A stretch of DNA of 58,149 nucleotides from Acidobacteriota bacterium (GCA_027307335.1 DAHUXD010000002.1:1-58149), one strand, 5' to 3'; positions 16,760-25,213 are shown, counted from the stretch's first letter. Numbers and translations are program-made. The notes: generated by a model from the letters alone, not told the origin.

Positions 16760-17689
16760 GTGCGTCAGCGTTTCTTCCTTCCGGCGGCGCTCGTTTCCGC
16801 CGGCATCCTCCTCGCGGTGTGCCCGCCGGCTGAGGCCAGGCCGACCCGGAAGAAGACCACGGTGGCGTCCGCGACGGCGGCGACGGCCAAGGGACACGCC
16901 GCCTCCGCCCACAAGACTTCCACGACTAAAGCGGCGACCGGCAAGACCCGCCGCGGGGCGCGCCGGCCGGCCGCCGACGCCGTGATTGCGGAGGTCTACG
17001 GGCCCTTCCTGCCGCTCGAGGCCTACGACTACCCGCGTCCGGAGTGCTCGGAGTTCGACGCGGTCGTCGAGGCGCGCGAGCACGACTCGGAGGGGGAGGA
17101 CGCGCCCGACGTCGCCGACGAGGAAGGGGTGGGCGTCCCGCCGGCGCCGAATCCCCTGGCGATCGCGGCCCGGAAGCTCGGTTCGCTGCTGCGGCCGAAG
17201 TCCGCCGCCTCGACGATCCGGCCCGAGGACGTGGACCTCTCCGACATCCTGACGGCCGGGGTCCAGATCCCGGTCGAGGGCGTGGACGCGAGCCGCCTGA
17301 AGGACTCGTTCCTGAACTCGCGCGGTCAGCACCGGAAGCACCTGGCGATCGACATCGGCGCGCCGAAGGGCACGCCGGTGCTCGCGGCCTCGGACGGCGA
17401 GGTGATCACGCTGCGGCACGAGAATCGCGGCGGCATCTCGCTGTACCAGAAGGACCCGAGCGGCCGCTATCTCCTCTACTACTGCCACCTGACCCGCTAC
17501 GCGTCCGGGCTGCGCGAGGGCCGGAAGGTCCACAAGGGCGACGTGATCGCCTACGTGGGGCGGACCGGGCACGTGATCGGCGGGGCGCACCTGCACTTCT
17601 CGATCACCCGGCTGGCCGCGGACGACGACAACTTCAAAGCCGGGATCGCGATCAACCCATACCTCCTGTTCCTCGCCGCGGTTCCCTAG
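16760..17689 (+). CDS. Exported M23-family metallopeptidase
   Basis: The 309-residue protein has a signal peptide (FFLPAALVSAGILLAV, cleavage near AEA), a Lys/Thr/Ala-rich linker and a C-terminal LytM/M23 domain at about 185-305. Zinc ligands are visible in HLAIDIGAPKGTPV (HxxxD) and GGAHLHFS (HxH), so it should be catalytically competent. M23 enzymes cut peptidoglycan cross-bridges or stems. GTG 16760 is chosen because it follows the -10 at leaderless distance; an upstream TTG at 16724 lies inside the -35 box. Confidence 0.87.
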   Translation: MRQRFFLPAALVSAGILLAVCPPAEARPTRKKTTVASATAATAKGHAASAHKTSTTKAATGKTRRGARRPAADAVIAEVYGPFLPLEAYDYPRPECSEFDAVVEAREHDSEGEDAPDVADEEGVGVPPAPNPLAIAARKLGSLLRPKSAASTIRPEDVDLSDILTAGVQIPVEGVDASRLKDSFLNSRGQHRKHLAIDIGAPKGTPVLAASDGEVITLRHENRGGISLYQKDPSGRYLLYYCHLTRYASGLREGRKVHKGDVIAYVGRTGHVIGGAHLHFSITRLAADDDNFKAGIAINPYLLFLAAVP

Positions 17690-17723
17690 ATCGCCGATCC
17701 GCGGCTCCGCCTCGCTGTCGACG

Positions 17724-17902
17724 ACCGGATGCCGCGCTCGGGGTCAGGTGTTCGGGTTTTCGGAGCGACGACGCGAGTGCGATCGAACCGCGGCGGATAA
17801 AGAGCTCCGAAAACCGAACACCTGACCCCATCGAAGCGCGCAGGCCCGACTCGCGGGCTGCTGCTTCCCGTCAGCGACTCGAAGCCCGCGGGACTTGCGG
17901 GC
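17724..17902. repeat. REP-like hairpin repeat, copy A, interrupted
   Basis: The flanks 17724-17737 and 17830-17902 match the uninterrupted copy at 48647-48735 at about 94 %. The right part can fold into a long stem (GGCCCGAC...GCGGGCT with AGCCCGCG...GCGGGCC) around a loop containing CCCGTCAGCGACTCG. A 90-bp inverted-repeat element sits between the flanks. The element lies between two convergent genes, as the second copy does, which fits a role as a two-way transcription stop. Confidence 0.75.
17740..17829. mobile_element. 90-bp MITE/REP-type inverted-repeat element
   Basis: The terminal arms, 17740-17766 starting GGGGTCAGGTGTTCGG and 17804-17829 ending CACCTGACCCC, are reverse complements of 26-27 nt with one extra G in the left arm. 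The 37-nt middle codes for nothing. The same repeat without this segment exists at 48.66 kb, so this looks like an inserted non-autonomous element. The GGGGTCAGG ends recall REP-associated or IS200-like transposon repeats; no transposase is present here. Confidence 0.65.
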
Positions 17903-17983
17903 CAGTCCTCCGAGCTTCGTCACCGGGCCCGCGCTCTCGTCGACTCGCCGGCTCTCGTCGGCGGATGAGCCGCGCGGTCCGTG

Positions 17984-20900
17984 TTAAACGGCGCGCGGGT
18001 CGTGTTGCGCGAAGAGGTGGTCCATCCACAGGTTGGTGATCTTCTCCGACACCGTGTTCTGCCGCAGTCGCGCCGCCAGATTGCCCCAGTCCATGTGGTC
18101 CATTTTCTGGTCCTGGTTGAAGCAGGAGAAGGCGATCTCCTCGCGCCCCGTTTCGGGGTCGACGTGCTTCTGCAGGCACTGGGCGCAGACTTCCTTCATC
18201 ATGCACTGCATCGGCGAGTTGATCGACGCGATGCCGACGTGGTCCGGCCGCAGGAACGGCGCGAGCACCGTCTTCCGCGCGCGCGCGACCGCGGCCATCA
18301 TGCGGTCCGACCCGATGACGATGACCCGCTCGACGTCGGAGAGGGGAATCGCGATCTCGCCCAGCCGGCCGGTCGCGTAGGCGGTCATCGCCTCGACGAT
18401 GTTGCCGACGAAGCTCCGGTCCGTGGCCCGCCGCGCCGGGATCGCCTCGCCGCGGTCGACCGAAAGGATGAGGGCGTCGGCCGCCGCCTCGAGCTCCGTC
18501 CGCTTGTAGAAGTCCTCGGCCTTCTTGTAGCCGGCGAAGTAGACGACCCGGTTGCCGAGCTCGCGGGCCTTCCGGCCGATCGAGAAGAGCACGGCGTTGC
18601 CGAGGCCGCCGCCGCACAGCATCACGGTCGAGCGCTCCGGGAGCTCGGTTGCCGTGCCCGTCGGGCCCATCGCCACGACCGGCTCGCCGGGCCGGAGTAC
18701 CGAACAGAGGCGCGTCGATCCGCCGATCTCGAGAGCGATCATCGAGAGCAGCCCCTTCTCCTGGTCCACCCACGCGCCGGTCAGCGCGCAGGGCTCGATC
18801 AGGAGCGGCGTGCCGCCGACGCGGGGCGCGTCCCGTTCGAGGTTCTGCAGCCGGAAGAACTGGCCCGGCTGGAAGTTGCGGGCCGCCGCCGGGGCGCGCA
18901 CGACGACCTCGACGATCGTCGGCGTCAGCCGCTCGACCGCGACGACCCGCGCGCCGAGGTCGTCCTCGAAGCGCCCGCGGAACGCGTCCCACTCGGCGTC
19001 CGGCACCGCGGCGTCGTTTCGGCCGTTCACGACGGCGGCGATCGCGCGATAGCCGTTGCGCGCGGAGGCCATCGCCTTCACGACGTTGCCGTTGTAGACG
19101 GGATGGTTGTCGCCGAAGAAGGTCATGAACTTGCCGCCGCGGGAGAAGCCGGTGAAGAACGCGCCGTCGTCCTCCGCCGGGGCGGGCGCGAGTCTCCATC
19201 CGTCGCCGTCGGGAACCGCGCGGTGCGGGGCGAAGAACCGGCGCTTGGGATCGAGCGCCACGTCCGACGGGTACTCCTTCGCGTAGGTGATGTTCGGCGT
19301 CGTCCCGGCGGCCACGAGGAGCGTGCGCGCGGGGAGCTCGACCACCTCGCCCGAGCCGCCGCGGAGGAACCGCACCGCCTTCAGCCGGCCGTTCTCGTCG
19401 GGCACGGCCTCCTCGGGCTCGAGCGTCTCGATGAAGGTGATGCCCTCCTCGAGCGCCTTGATGACCTCCTCGTGGTTGAGGCGGTAGGCGGGCGACTCCT
19501 CGAGCGTGCGGCGGTAGGCGATCGACACGCCGCCCCACTCGCGGCAGAGACGGGCGAGATCGGGCTTCTCGCCGGCGGCGCGGGCCCGCTCGCGCTCCTT
19601 GCGCACGGCGAGCCCGTGCGCGAGCAGGCGATCGAGGACGTCACGCTCTTCGGGGTCGAACGTCGGGCGCACGGCGTTCTCGCCCCGCTCGGCGACGAGC
19701 GTCTCGTAACGCGCGAGGGTCTTCTCGGCCTGTAGCGGGTAGTACGCGAGGAGCTCGGTCGCCGTGTCGATCGCGGTCAGCCCGCCGCCGATCACGACGG
19801 CAGGGAGCTCCGCCTGGAGGTTCGCGAGCGCCTCGTCCTTGAAGGCGCCGGTCAGCTGGAGCGCCATGAGGAAGTCCGACGCCTTGCGCACGCCGCGAAT
19901 GATGTTGTTCTTGATCGGAATGATCGTGGGCCGACCCGCGCCGGCCGCGATGGCGACGTGGTCGAAGCCGGCGTCGAACGCCTGCTCCGCCTGGATCGTC
20001 CCGCCGAACCGCACGCCGCCGACGATCGCGAAACGGCGGCGGCGGGCGAGCGTCAGGTGGATGAGCGTCAGGAAGTTCTTGTCCCACCGGACCGTGATGC
20101 CGTACTCCGAGACGCCCCCGAACCCGGCGAGCGGCCGCCGGTCGAGCGGCTGCGAGATCTCCCTGTAGTCGCGGATTGCCCGGATCCCCGCGCCGTCGGC
20201 GCCGGTCCACTCCGCGGGGAGCGACTCGATCTTCAGTCCGTCGATGCCCGCGACGCCGAAGCCCTCGTTCAGGAGGTAGTGGGCGAGGGTGTAGCCCGCC
20301 GGCCCCAGCCCGACGACCATGACCTTGCGCCCCGCGTAGCGCTTCGGGAACGGACGCAGCGGGTTGAGCGGGTTCCAGCGCGTCAGGAGGCCGTAGATCT
20401 CGACGCCCCACGGCAGCGACAGGACGTCCGTGAGGACGCCGGTCTCGGCCTGCGGGATGTTGACGGGGTCCTGCTTCTGGAAGATGCAGCCCTTCATGCA
20501 GTCGTTGCAGATCCGGTGGCCGGTGCCGGGGCACATCGGGTTGTCGATGCAGACGAGGGCGAGCGCGCCGATCGAGTCGCCGTCGCGCCAGAGCGCGTGC
20601 ATCTCCGAGATCTTCTCGTCGAGAGGACAGCCCTTCAGCGTGATGCCGAGCGGGTTCTTCTGCCAGGTCTCGGTCTTGGCGTCGTAGAAGCCCCTCGAGC
20701 ACGAGTCCTTCTCGCGGTCGTGGCACAGGAGGCAGTAGTGCGCCTCTCCGAGCGTCTCGCGCCGCGTCATGCGCGGGTCCGTGAGAACGAATCCCTCGCG
20801 GCGCCGCCGGCGATCGTGCGGTCCGACGCGCGCCTCCGGCAGGCTCGGGTCCGGCCTCTCGGTGGCGACCAGGTGCTGGTAGTCGAGCGCCTCGGGGAGG

Positions 20901-21670
20901 CGGAACGAGACCCAGTCCCGGACCTCGCGGGAGAGCCCCGGGTGCTCCCGCCGCAGCCGGCACCAGACCGCGTAGCGCTCGAGCGTCCGTTCGAGGAAGG
21001 CGAGCAGGGCGGCGTCCCCCTCGCCCTCGGGTTTCGGAAGGGATCGGACGGCGGAGGCGGCGGCCCGCCGCGCGAGCGCCGCGGCCCGCTCCCGCGACGC
21101 GGGCGGGACCTCGGGGACCTTCTTCTGGCGGAGCGCGGCGAGGAAGGCGCTCTCGAGGTCGAGGAGGCCGGCGACCATCTGCGACGTGGCGAGCTCGGGG
21201 TCGGAAGCCCACGGGAGCTCGGGGTGGACCTCGCGTTCGAGCGCTTCGGCCGACGTCCGGAGAGCCTCGAGGCCGGCGGGGTCGAGAGGCTGCGGCAGCG
21301 GCGCCTTGACGGCCCGGCGCAGCAGGAAGTCGCGCCGGAAACGGAACAGGACGGCCTCGGGCACGGCGCGCGCGCGGCGCGCCTCGGTCTCGGCCTCGAT
21401 CCCGAACAGCCGCGCGACGAAGACGGAGAGCGGCCGGGCGACCTCGATCAGGAGCCGGGAGCGCGAGACCGGGTCGTAGGCGGCCGGGTCCGAGCGGTAG
21501 GTCTCGAAGCGCGCGGCGAGACCCGCGTTCTCGTCCTCGAGCGCCTTGCGGAAGGCCCGGTCGAGATCCGCGAGCCGATCGTCCCGGTGGAGGTCCTGGT
21601 AGGTGAAGCCGTTTTCGCCGAGAGGGAAGTCCCTCTCGGCGGGAAGTGGCGCTGCGACGTCGGTCTCCAA
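17984..21670 (-). CDS. GltD-like plus PyrK/SudB-like fused iron-sulfur flavoprotein
   Basis: This 1228-residue oxidoreductase has five parts. Residues 1-300 are helical with no family I recognise. Residues 310-400 are a GltD-type Fe-S region (C313, C316, C324, C348, C374, C380, C388, C391, C395). Residues 448-800 are a two-dinucleotide-fold flavoprotein with GLGPAG (454-459) and an NAD(P)H site VIGGGLTAIDTA (626-637). Residues 905-1150 are a ferredoxin-reductase-like domain with LCGGGLGNAVLFS. The C-terminus has C1156, C1162, C1165 and C1183, like the [2Fe-2S] of PyrK/SudB. NfnAB/SudAB normally split these functions over two subunits. The TTG start follows TGCTAAAAT by 9 nt. Electron donor and acceptor are unknown. 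Confidence 0.82.
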   Translation of the reverse strand: METDVAAPLPAERDFPLGENGFTYQDLHRDDRLADLDRAFRKALEDENAGLAARFETYRSDPAAYDPVSRSRLLIEVARPLSVFVARLFGIEAETEARRARAVPEAVLFRFRRDFLLRRAVKAPLPQPLDPAGLEALRTSAEALEREVHPELPWASDPELATSQMVAGLLDLESAFLAALRQKKVPEVPPASRERAAALARRAAASAVRSLPKPEGEGDAALLAFLERTLERYAVWCRLRREHPGLSREVRDWVSFRLPEALDYQHLVATERPDPSLPEARVGPHDRRRRREGFVLTDPRMTRRETLGEAHYCLLCHDREKDSCSRGFYDAKTETWQKNPLGITLKGCPLDEKISEMHALWRDGDSIGALALVCIDNPMCPGTGHRICNDCMKGCIFQKQDPVNIPQAETGVLTDVLSLPWGVEIYGLLTRWNPLNPLRPFPKRYAGRKVMVVGLGPAGYTLAHYLLNEGFGVAGIDGLKIESLPAEWTGADGAGIRAIRDYREISQPLDRRPLAGFGGVSEYGITVRWDKNFLTLIHLTLARRRRFAIVGGVRFGGTIQAEQAFDAGFDHVAIAAGAGRPTIIPIKNNIIRGVRKASDFLMALQLTGAFKDEALANLQAELPAVVIGGGLTAIDTATELLAYYPLQAEKTLARYETLVAERGENAVRPTFDPEERDVLDRLLAHGLAVRKERERARAAGEKPDLARLCREWGGVSIAYRRTLEESPAYRLNHEEVIKALEEGITFIETLEPEEAVPDENGRLKAVRFLRGGSGEVVELPARTLLVAAGTTPNITYAKEYPSDVALDPKRRFFAPHRAVPDGDGWRLAPAPAEDDGAFFTGFSRGGKFMTFFGDNHPVYNGNVVKAMASARNGYRAIAAVVNGRNDAAVPDAEWDAFRGRFEDDLGARVVAVERLTPTIVEVVVRAPAAARNFQPGQFFRLQNLERDAPRVGGTPLLIEPCALTGAWVDQEKGLLSMIALEIGGSTRLCSVLRPGEPVVAMGPTGTATELPERSTVMLCGGGLGNAVLFSIGRKARELGNRVVYFAGYKKAEDFYKRTELEAAADALILSVDRGEAIPARRATDRSFVGNIVEAMTAYATGRLGEIAIPLSDVERVIVIGSDRMMAAVARARKTVLAPFLRPDHVGIASINSPMQCMMKEVCAQCLQKHVDPETGREEIAFSCFNQDQKMDHMDWGNLAARLRQNTVSEKITNLWMDHLFAQHDPRAV

Positions 21671-21679
21671 AGCGGAGGG

Positions 21680-21688
21680 ATTTTAGCA
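21680..21688 (-). promoter_or_regulatory. Extended -10 of the flavoprotein gene
   Basis: TGCTAAAAT on the minus strand ends 9 nt before TTG 21670. This predicts a leader of about 3 nt, and no Shine-Dalgarno sequence is needed or seen. Confidence 0.5.
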
Positions 21689-21780
21689 GCCGCGGAAGGA
21701 GGCGTGGTTTCCCGCCGCGGTCTCGGTCGAGGCGGCGCTTCGCCCCGCACCAAAAGGGTGGAAGGTGACGCAAACAACTC

Positions 21781-21808
21781 TTGACACCCGCGCTTGTCTA
21801 TCAATAAT
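21781..21808 (+). promoter_or_regulatory. perR promoter with possible operator
   Basis: TTGACA (21781-21786), 16-bp spacer, AATAAT (21803-21808) is the most consensus-like promoter in the window. The AT-rich segment 21799-21811 contains CTATCAATAATAG, an imperfect palindrome overlapping the -10, and TAGGAATCCTTA follows. This would suit autorepression by PerR, which is an inference from position. Confidence 0.65.
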
Positions 21809-21824
21809 AGGAATCCTTACTGAT

Positions 21825-22238
21825 ATGGACGCCACCCGCCGGACCGCCCGCCGCTCGACCCGCCAGCAGCGCCTGGTGTTCGAGGCCGTCTCGACGACCC
21901 GGTCGCACCCGACCGCGGAGTGGGTCTACGAGGCCGTCCGCCGCGAGCTGCCTCGCGTCTCGCTCGGCACGATCTACCGGAACCTGCAGCGCCTCGTCGA
22001 GGAGGGAAGGCTGCGCTCCTTCGAGCGGGCGGGGCTGACGCGCTACGACGCGGATCTGGAGCTCCACGACCATTTCTCGTGCGTGCGGTGCGGGCTCCTG
22101 ATGGACATCCCGCGGGCGCCGGAGGTGCTCCCCGCCGAGCGGCGGCTGCGCGCGCGGGGATTCGCGGTCGAGGGACGCACTCTCGAGTTTCACGGGCTGT
22201 GCCGGAAGTGCCGGCGCGGCGCATCGAGCAACGGATAA
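21825..22238 (+). CDS. PerR-type Fur-family peroxide regulator
   Basis: The 137-residue protein has an N-terminal winged helix (HPTAEWVYEAVRR, SLGTIYRNLQRLVEEG) and a metal-binding dimerisation domain. The structural zinc site is C86/C89 and C126/C129. Residues aligning with the five ligands of the B. subtilis PerR regulatory site are all present: H28, D75, H81, H83 and D94. D75 favours PerR over Fur. PerR proteins sense H2O2 through iron-catalysed His oxidation and repress defence genes. The ATG at 21825 starts 16 nt after the -10. Rubrerythrin follows 13 nt later, supporting the peroxide role. Confidence 0.87.
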   Translation: MDATRRTARRSTRQQRLVFEAVSTTRSHPTAEWVYEAVRRELPRVSLGTIYRNLQRLVEEGRLRSFERAGLTRYDADLELHDHFSCVRCGLLMDIPRAPEVLPAERRLRARGFAVEGRTLEFHGLCRKCRRGASSNG

Positions 22239-22251
22239 GGAGGAGGATTCC

Positions 22252-22677
22252 ATGCCCAAGCTGTCGAACACCAAGACCCACGAGAATCTCAAGCACGCTT
22301 TCGCCGGCGAGTCCCAGGCCAATCGCCGGTACATGTATTTCGCCCGCCGCGCCGACATCGAGGGCTATCCCGAGATCGGCGGCCTGTTCCGCGACACCGC
22401 GGAGGCCGAGACCGGCCACGCCTTCGGCCACATGGACTTCCTGAAGGAGGTCGGCGATCCGGCGACGGGCTTCGCGATCGGCGGCACCAACGACAATCTG
22501 AAGTCGGCCGTCGAGGGCGAGACGTACGAGTACACGCAGATGTACCCCGGATTCGCGAAGACGGCCCGCGAGGAGGGCTTCACCGAGGTCGCGGAGTGGT
22601 TCGAGACGCTCGCGCGCGCGGAGAAGTCGCACGCCGGCCGCTTCCAGAAGGGCCTGGACAACCTCGGCAAGTTCTAA
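22252..22677 (+). CDS. Rubrerythrin without rubredoxin domain
   Basis: The 141-residue ferritin-like four-helix protein carries diiron ligands in [28 protein letters not shown] and ARAEKSHAG. Rubrerythrins reduce H2O2 to water. The usual C-terminal rubredoxin [Fe(Cys)4] domain is absent, and the protein contains no Cys at all, so electrons must come from a separate partner. A strong ribosome site, AAGGAGGA, precedes ATG 22252. It is the second gene of the perR unit. Confidence 0.92.
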   Translation: MPKLSNTKTHENLKHAFAGESQANRRYMYFARRADIEGYPEIGGLFRDTAEAETGHAFGHMDFLKEVGDPATGFAIGGTNDNLKSAVEGETYEYTQMYPGFAKTAREEGFTEVAEWFETLARAEKSHAGRFQKGLDNLGKF

Positions 22678-22710
22678 ACCGACGGCCCATCGCGAGCAGG
22701 CGGGAGGCAG

Positions 22711-23991
22711 ATGTTCGATCCATCGGCGCACGACTTCTACGATCCGGTCTCCGTGGACAAGGAGCTGCGCCGGGTCTCGGACATCTGCCACACCTGCCGG
22801 CGCTGCTACAACCTCTGTCCCTCGTTCGACGTCCTCTTCCGGGCGCTCGATCGCCCGGAGGTGGACGGCGAGGTCGATCGCCTGACGACGAAGGACCTCG
22901 GCGACTTTTCCGACCTCTGCTTCGAGTGCAAGCTCTGCATTCCGCACTGTCCCTACTACCCGCCGCACCGCTGGGAGGTCGACGTCCCGCGCCTGGTGCT
23001 CCGTGACCGCGCCGCCCGGGTCAAGCGCGACGGCAAGACCGGCTTCCGGGAGCGCGTCCTCGCGTCGACTGACGCGATGGGCCGGGTCGCGACGGCGCTC
23101 GCGCCGATCGCGAACACGCTCGGCGAGACCCGCTGGGCGCGGGTGCTCATGGAGAAGACGCTCGGCGTGCACCGCGATCGCATCCTGCCGACGTGGGCGC
23201 CCGAGACCTTCCTGCAGTGGTGGGAGCGGCGGGGCGGCGCCACGGCCGCCTCGGAGCGGGCCCCGCGCGCCGACCGCGTCGCGCTCTTCGTCACCTGCGC
23301 GGTCAACGCGAACAATCCCGAGATCGGCCGCGCGGCCGTCGCGGTGCTCGAGAAGAACGGCTGCGAGGTGGTCGTGCCGCCGCAGCGCTGCTGCGGGATG
23401 CCGGTCCTCGAGAACGGCGACCTCGACGCCGCCCGCGAGTGCCGGTGGGACAACGTCACGTCCCTTCTGCCCCTCGTTCGCGCCGGCTACACGGTCGTCG
23501 TCCCCGGACCCACCTGCAGCCTGATGCTCAAGAAGGAGTACCCGGTTCTCGGCGGGGAGGACGAGGCGAAGGAGGTCGCCGCCGCGACGCTCGACCTGTG
23601 CGAGTACCTCATGCGGCGCCACGCGGCCGGGAAGCTCTCTACCGACTTCCCGCGCTCGCCGCGCAAGGTGCTGTACCAGGTGCCGTGCCATCTGAAGGTC
23701 CAGGACATCGGCTTCAAGTCCCGCGATCTGCTGCAGCTCATTCCGGGGGCCGAGGTCGTGACCGTCGAGAAGTGCACCGGACACGACGGCACCTGGAGCA
23801 TGAAGACCGAGTATTTCCCGATGTCGATGAAGTTCGGTCAGCCCGTGTTCGCCGCTATCGCGGTTGAGCGGCCCGACGCCGTCGCCACCGATTGCCCGCT
23901 CGCGGGCGTTCAGATCCACCAGGGGACCGGCCAGAAGGCGAAGCACCCGATCCAGATCGTGGCGGAGGCGTACGGACTGAGGGACCTCTGA
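22711..23991 (+). CDS. Heterodisulfide-reductase/GlpC-like iron-sulfur protein
   Basis: The 426-residue protein has two ferredoxin-type [4Fe-4S] motifs, [13 protein letters not shown] near residue 27 and [13 protein letters not shown] near 70. The C-terminal half holds CCG-domain cysteines in QRCCGMPV and VPCHLK. The second CCG is altered: [10 protein letters not shown] keeps one Cys where CCG is usual. GlpC/HdrD-like proteins pass electrons between quinones, ferredoxin-like donors and flavoproteins. The gene order rubrerythrin, this protein, DUF3501 recurs in many genomes, so a redox role in peroxide defence is likely. Confidence 0.86.
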   Translation: MFDPSAHDFYDPVSVDKELRRVSDICHTCRRCYNLCPSFDVLFRALDRPEVDGEVDRLTTKDLGDFSDLCFECKLCIPHCPYYPPHRWEVDVPRLVLRDRAARVKRDGKTGFRERVLASTDAMGRVATALAPIANTLGETRWARVLMEKTLGVHRDRILPTWAPETFLQWWERRGGATAASERAPRADRVALFVTCAVNANNPEIGRAAVAVLEKNGCEVVVPPQRCCGMPVLENGDLDAARECRWDNVTSLLPLVRAGYTVVVPGPTCSLMLKKEYPVLGGEDEAKEVAAATLDLCEYLMRRHAAGKLSTDFPRSPRKVLYQVPCHLKVQDIGFKSRDLLQLIPGAEVVTVEKCTGHDGTWSMKTEYFPMSMKFGQPVFAAIAVERPDAVATDCPLAGVQIHQGTGQKAKHPIQIVAEAYGLRDL

Positions 23992-24023
23992 GAGAAACTC
24001 GAACTCCGAAGGCGAGATCCGAC

Positions 24024-24602
24024 ATGGAACGTCTCAATCCCACCGACATCGCCAACCTGCACGAATACGAGCTCGAGAGGCCCGACTTCCGGAGCCGCAT
24101 CATCGCGCTCAAGAGCCGGCGCCGCGTTCCCCTCGGCCCCCTGATGACGCTCGTGTTCGAGAACCGCGACACCGTGCGTTTCCAGGTCCAGGAGATGCTC
24201 CGCGTCGAGCGGATCGTGCAGCCCGACCGGGTTCAGCACGAGCTCGACGTCTACAACGAGCTGCTGCCGGGGCCGGGCGAGGTCGCCGCGACGCTCTTCA
24301 TCGAGATCACGGAGCAGCCGCGCATCCAGGAGATCCTCGACGGCTTCATCGGGCTCGACGAGCCCGGCCGTGTCGCGCTCGTCGCCGGCGAACGGCGCTA
24401 CCCGGCGCTCTTCGCTCCCGGCCAGAGCCGCGAGGACCGGATCTCCGCGGTGCACTACATCCGCTTCGCTCTCGGCGACGAGGGGCGCCGCTCCCTCGCC
24501 GCGGGCCGGGAAGCCGCGCTCGAGGTGGCGCAGGGCGACTATCGCGCGCGCCAGGTCCTCTCGAGGGACACGGTGGAGGAGCTGGTCCGGGATCTGGGCT
24601 AG
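24024..24602 (+). CDS. DUF3501 family protein
   Basis: The 192-residue soluble protein has the DUF3501 pattern: start LNPTDIANLHEYE, then FENRDTVRFQVQEMLRVERI, LLPGPGEVAATLFIEI and HYIRFALG. Its biochemical function is unknown. It is regularly encoded after rubrerythrin and a CCG iron-sulfur protein, as here, and contains no Cys or obvious cofactor motif. Its stop shares a CTAG tetranucleotide with the stop of the convergent next gene. Confidence 0.87.
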   Translation: MERLNPTDIANLHEYELERPDFRSRIIALKSRRRVPLGPLMTLVFENRDTVRFQVQEMLRVERIVQPDRVQHELDVYNELLPGPGEVAATLFIEITEQPRIQEILDGFIGLDEPGRVALVAGERRYPALFAPGQSREDRISAVHYIRFALGDEGRRSLAAGREAALEVAQGDYRARQVLSRDTVEELVRDLG

Positions 24603-25213
24603 GGACCGGCTCGCCGCGTGATCCACACCGGCGTGCGCGGCGGCAGCAGCCCTCCCCACGACCGCCGGGCCCGCGCGAGGTCTCGCGAGGCGCAGACGCC
24701 ATCGACGACGACGGGGGCGAGCACCGACCAGCGCACGCCCGCATCTGCGCACCGCGCGAGGGATCGCTTCGAGAGGCGAACGCGGCCGGCGGACTCGACG
24801 ATCCACTCGCGCGTGCGCGAGCCCTTGAGCGCCGCGCGGGCGCGGGCCGCGTCGACCGCTCCCTCGAGGAGCAGCGCCGGGCCGCTCCGACGGCTCTCCC
24901 GCCGCCGCCGCATCGCGCTCGCGACGAACGGCGTGTCGTCGCCGGAGCGGATCCCGTCGATCGCCTCCACGACTCTCGCGGGGGGCGCGGGCCAGAGGAG
25001 ACGCGCCGCGACGGCGCGCAGGAACGCGAGGTCCCTCGCGACGGACCGCCCGGCGGGACACAGCACGACGCGGCGGGGAGGGTTCTCCGCCCGCAGATAA
25101 CGCGCGAGCGTGAACGGGACGAGCGTCGCGCCGGGAAGCTTTTCGCCCGCCACGTCGGCGAGGACGCTGGCCATTCGGACAGTGGGCGTCAGGAACGCGA
25201 CGGGGGTGCTCAC
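24599..25213 (-). CDS. Unknown 204-residue protein
   Basis: I do not recognise a family. The sequence starts VSTPVAFLTPTVRMASVLADVAG and is rich in Arg and Ala, with alternating strands and helices but no signal peptide, membrane segment or metal motif. GTG 25213 is chosen because TAGAAT lies 8 nt upstream, the leaderless arrangement seen repeatedly in this window. An upstream ATG at 25294 in the same frame would overlap the promoter and start of the divergent diguanylate cyclase gene. Low confidence in function, fair confidence that it is a gene. Confidence 0.5.
   Translation of the reverse strand: MSTPVAFLTPTVRMASVLADVAGEKLPGATLVPFTLARYLRAENPPRRVVLCPAGRSVARDLAFLRAVAARLLWPAPPARVVEAIDGIRSGDDTPFVASAMRRRRESRRSGPALLLEGAVDAARARAALKGSRTREWIVESAGRVRLSKRSLARCADAGVRWSVLAPVVVDGVCASRDLARARRSWGGLLPPRTPVWITRRAGP

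Noticed and set aside
17740-17829. Insertion sequence with its own transposase
   Set aside because: The element is only 90 bp and encodes nothing, so it can at most be a non-autonomous remnant.
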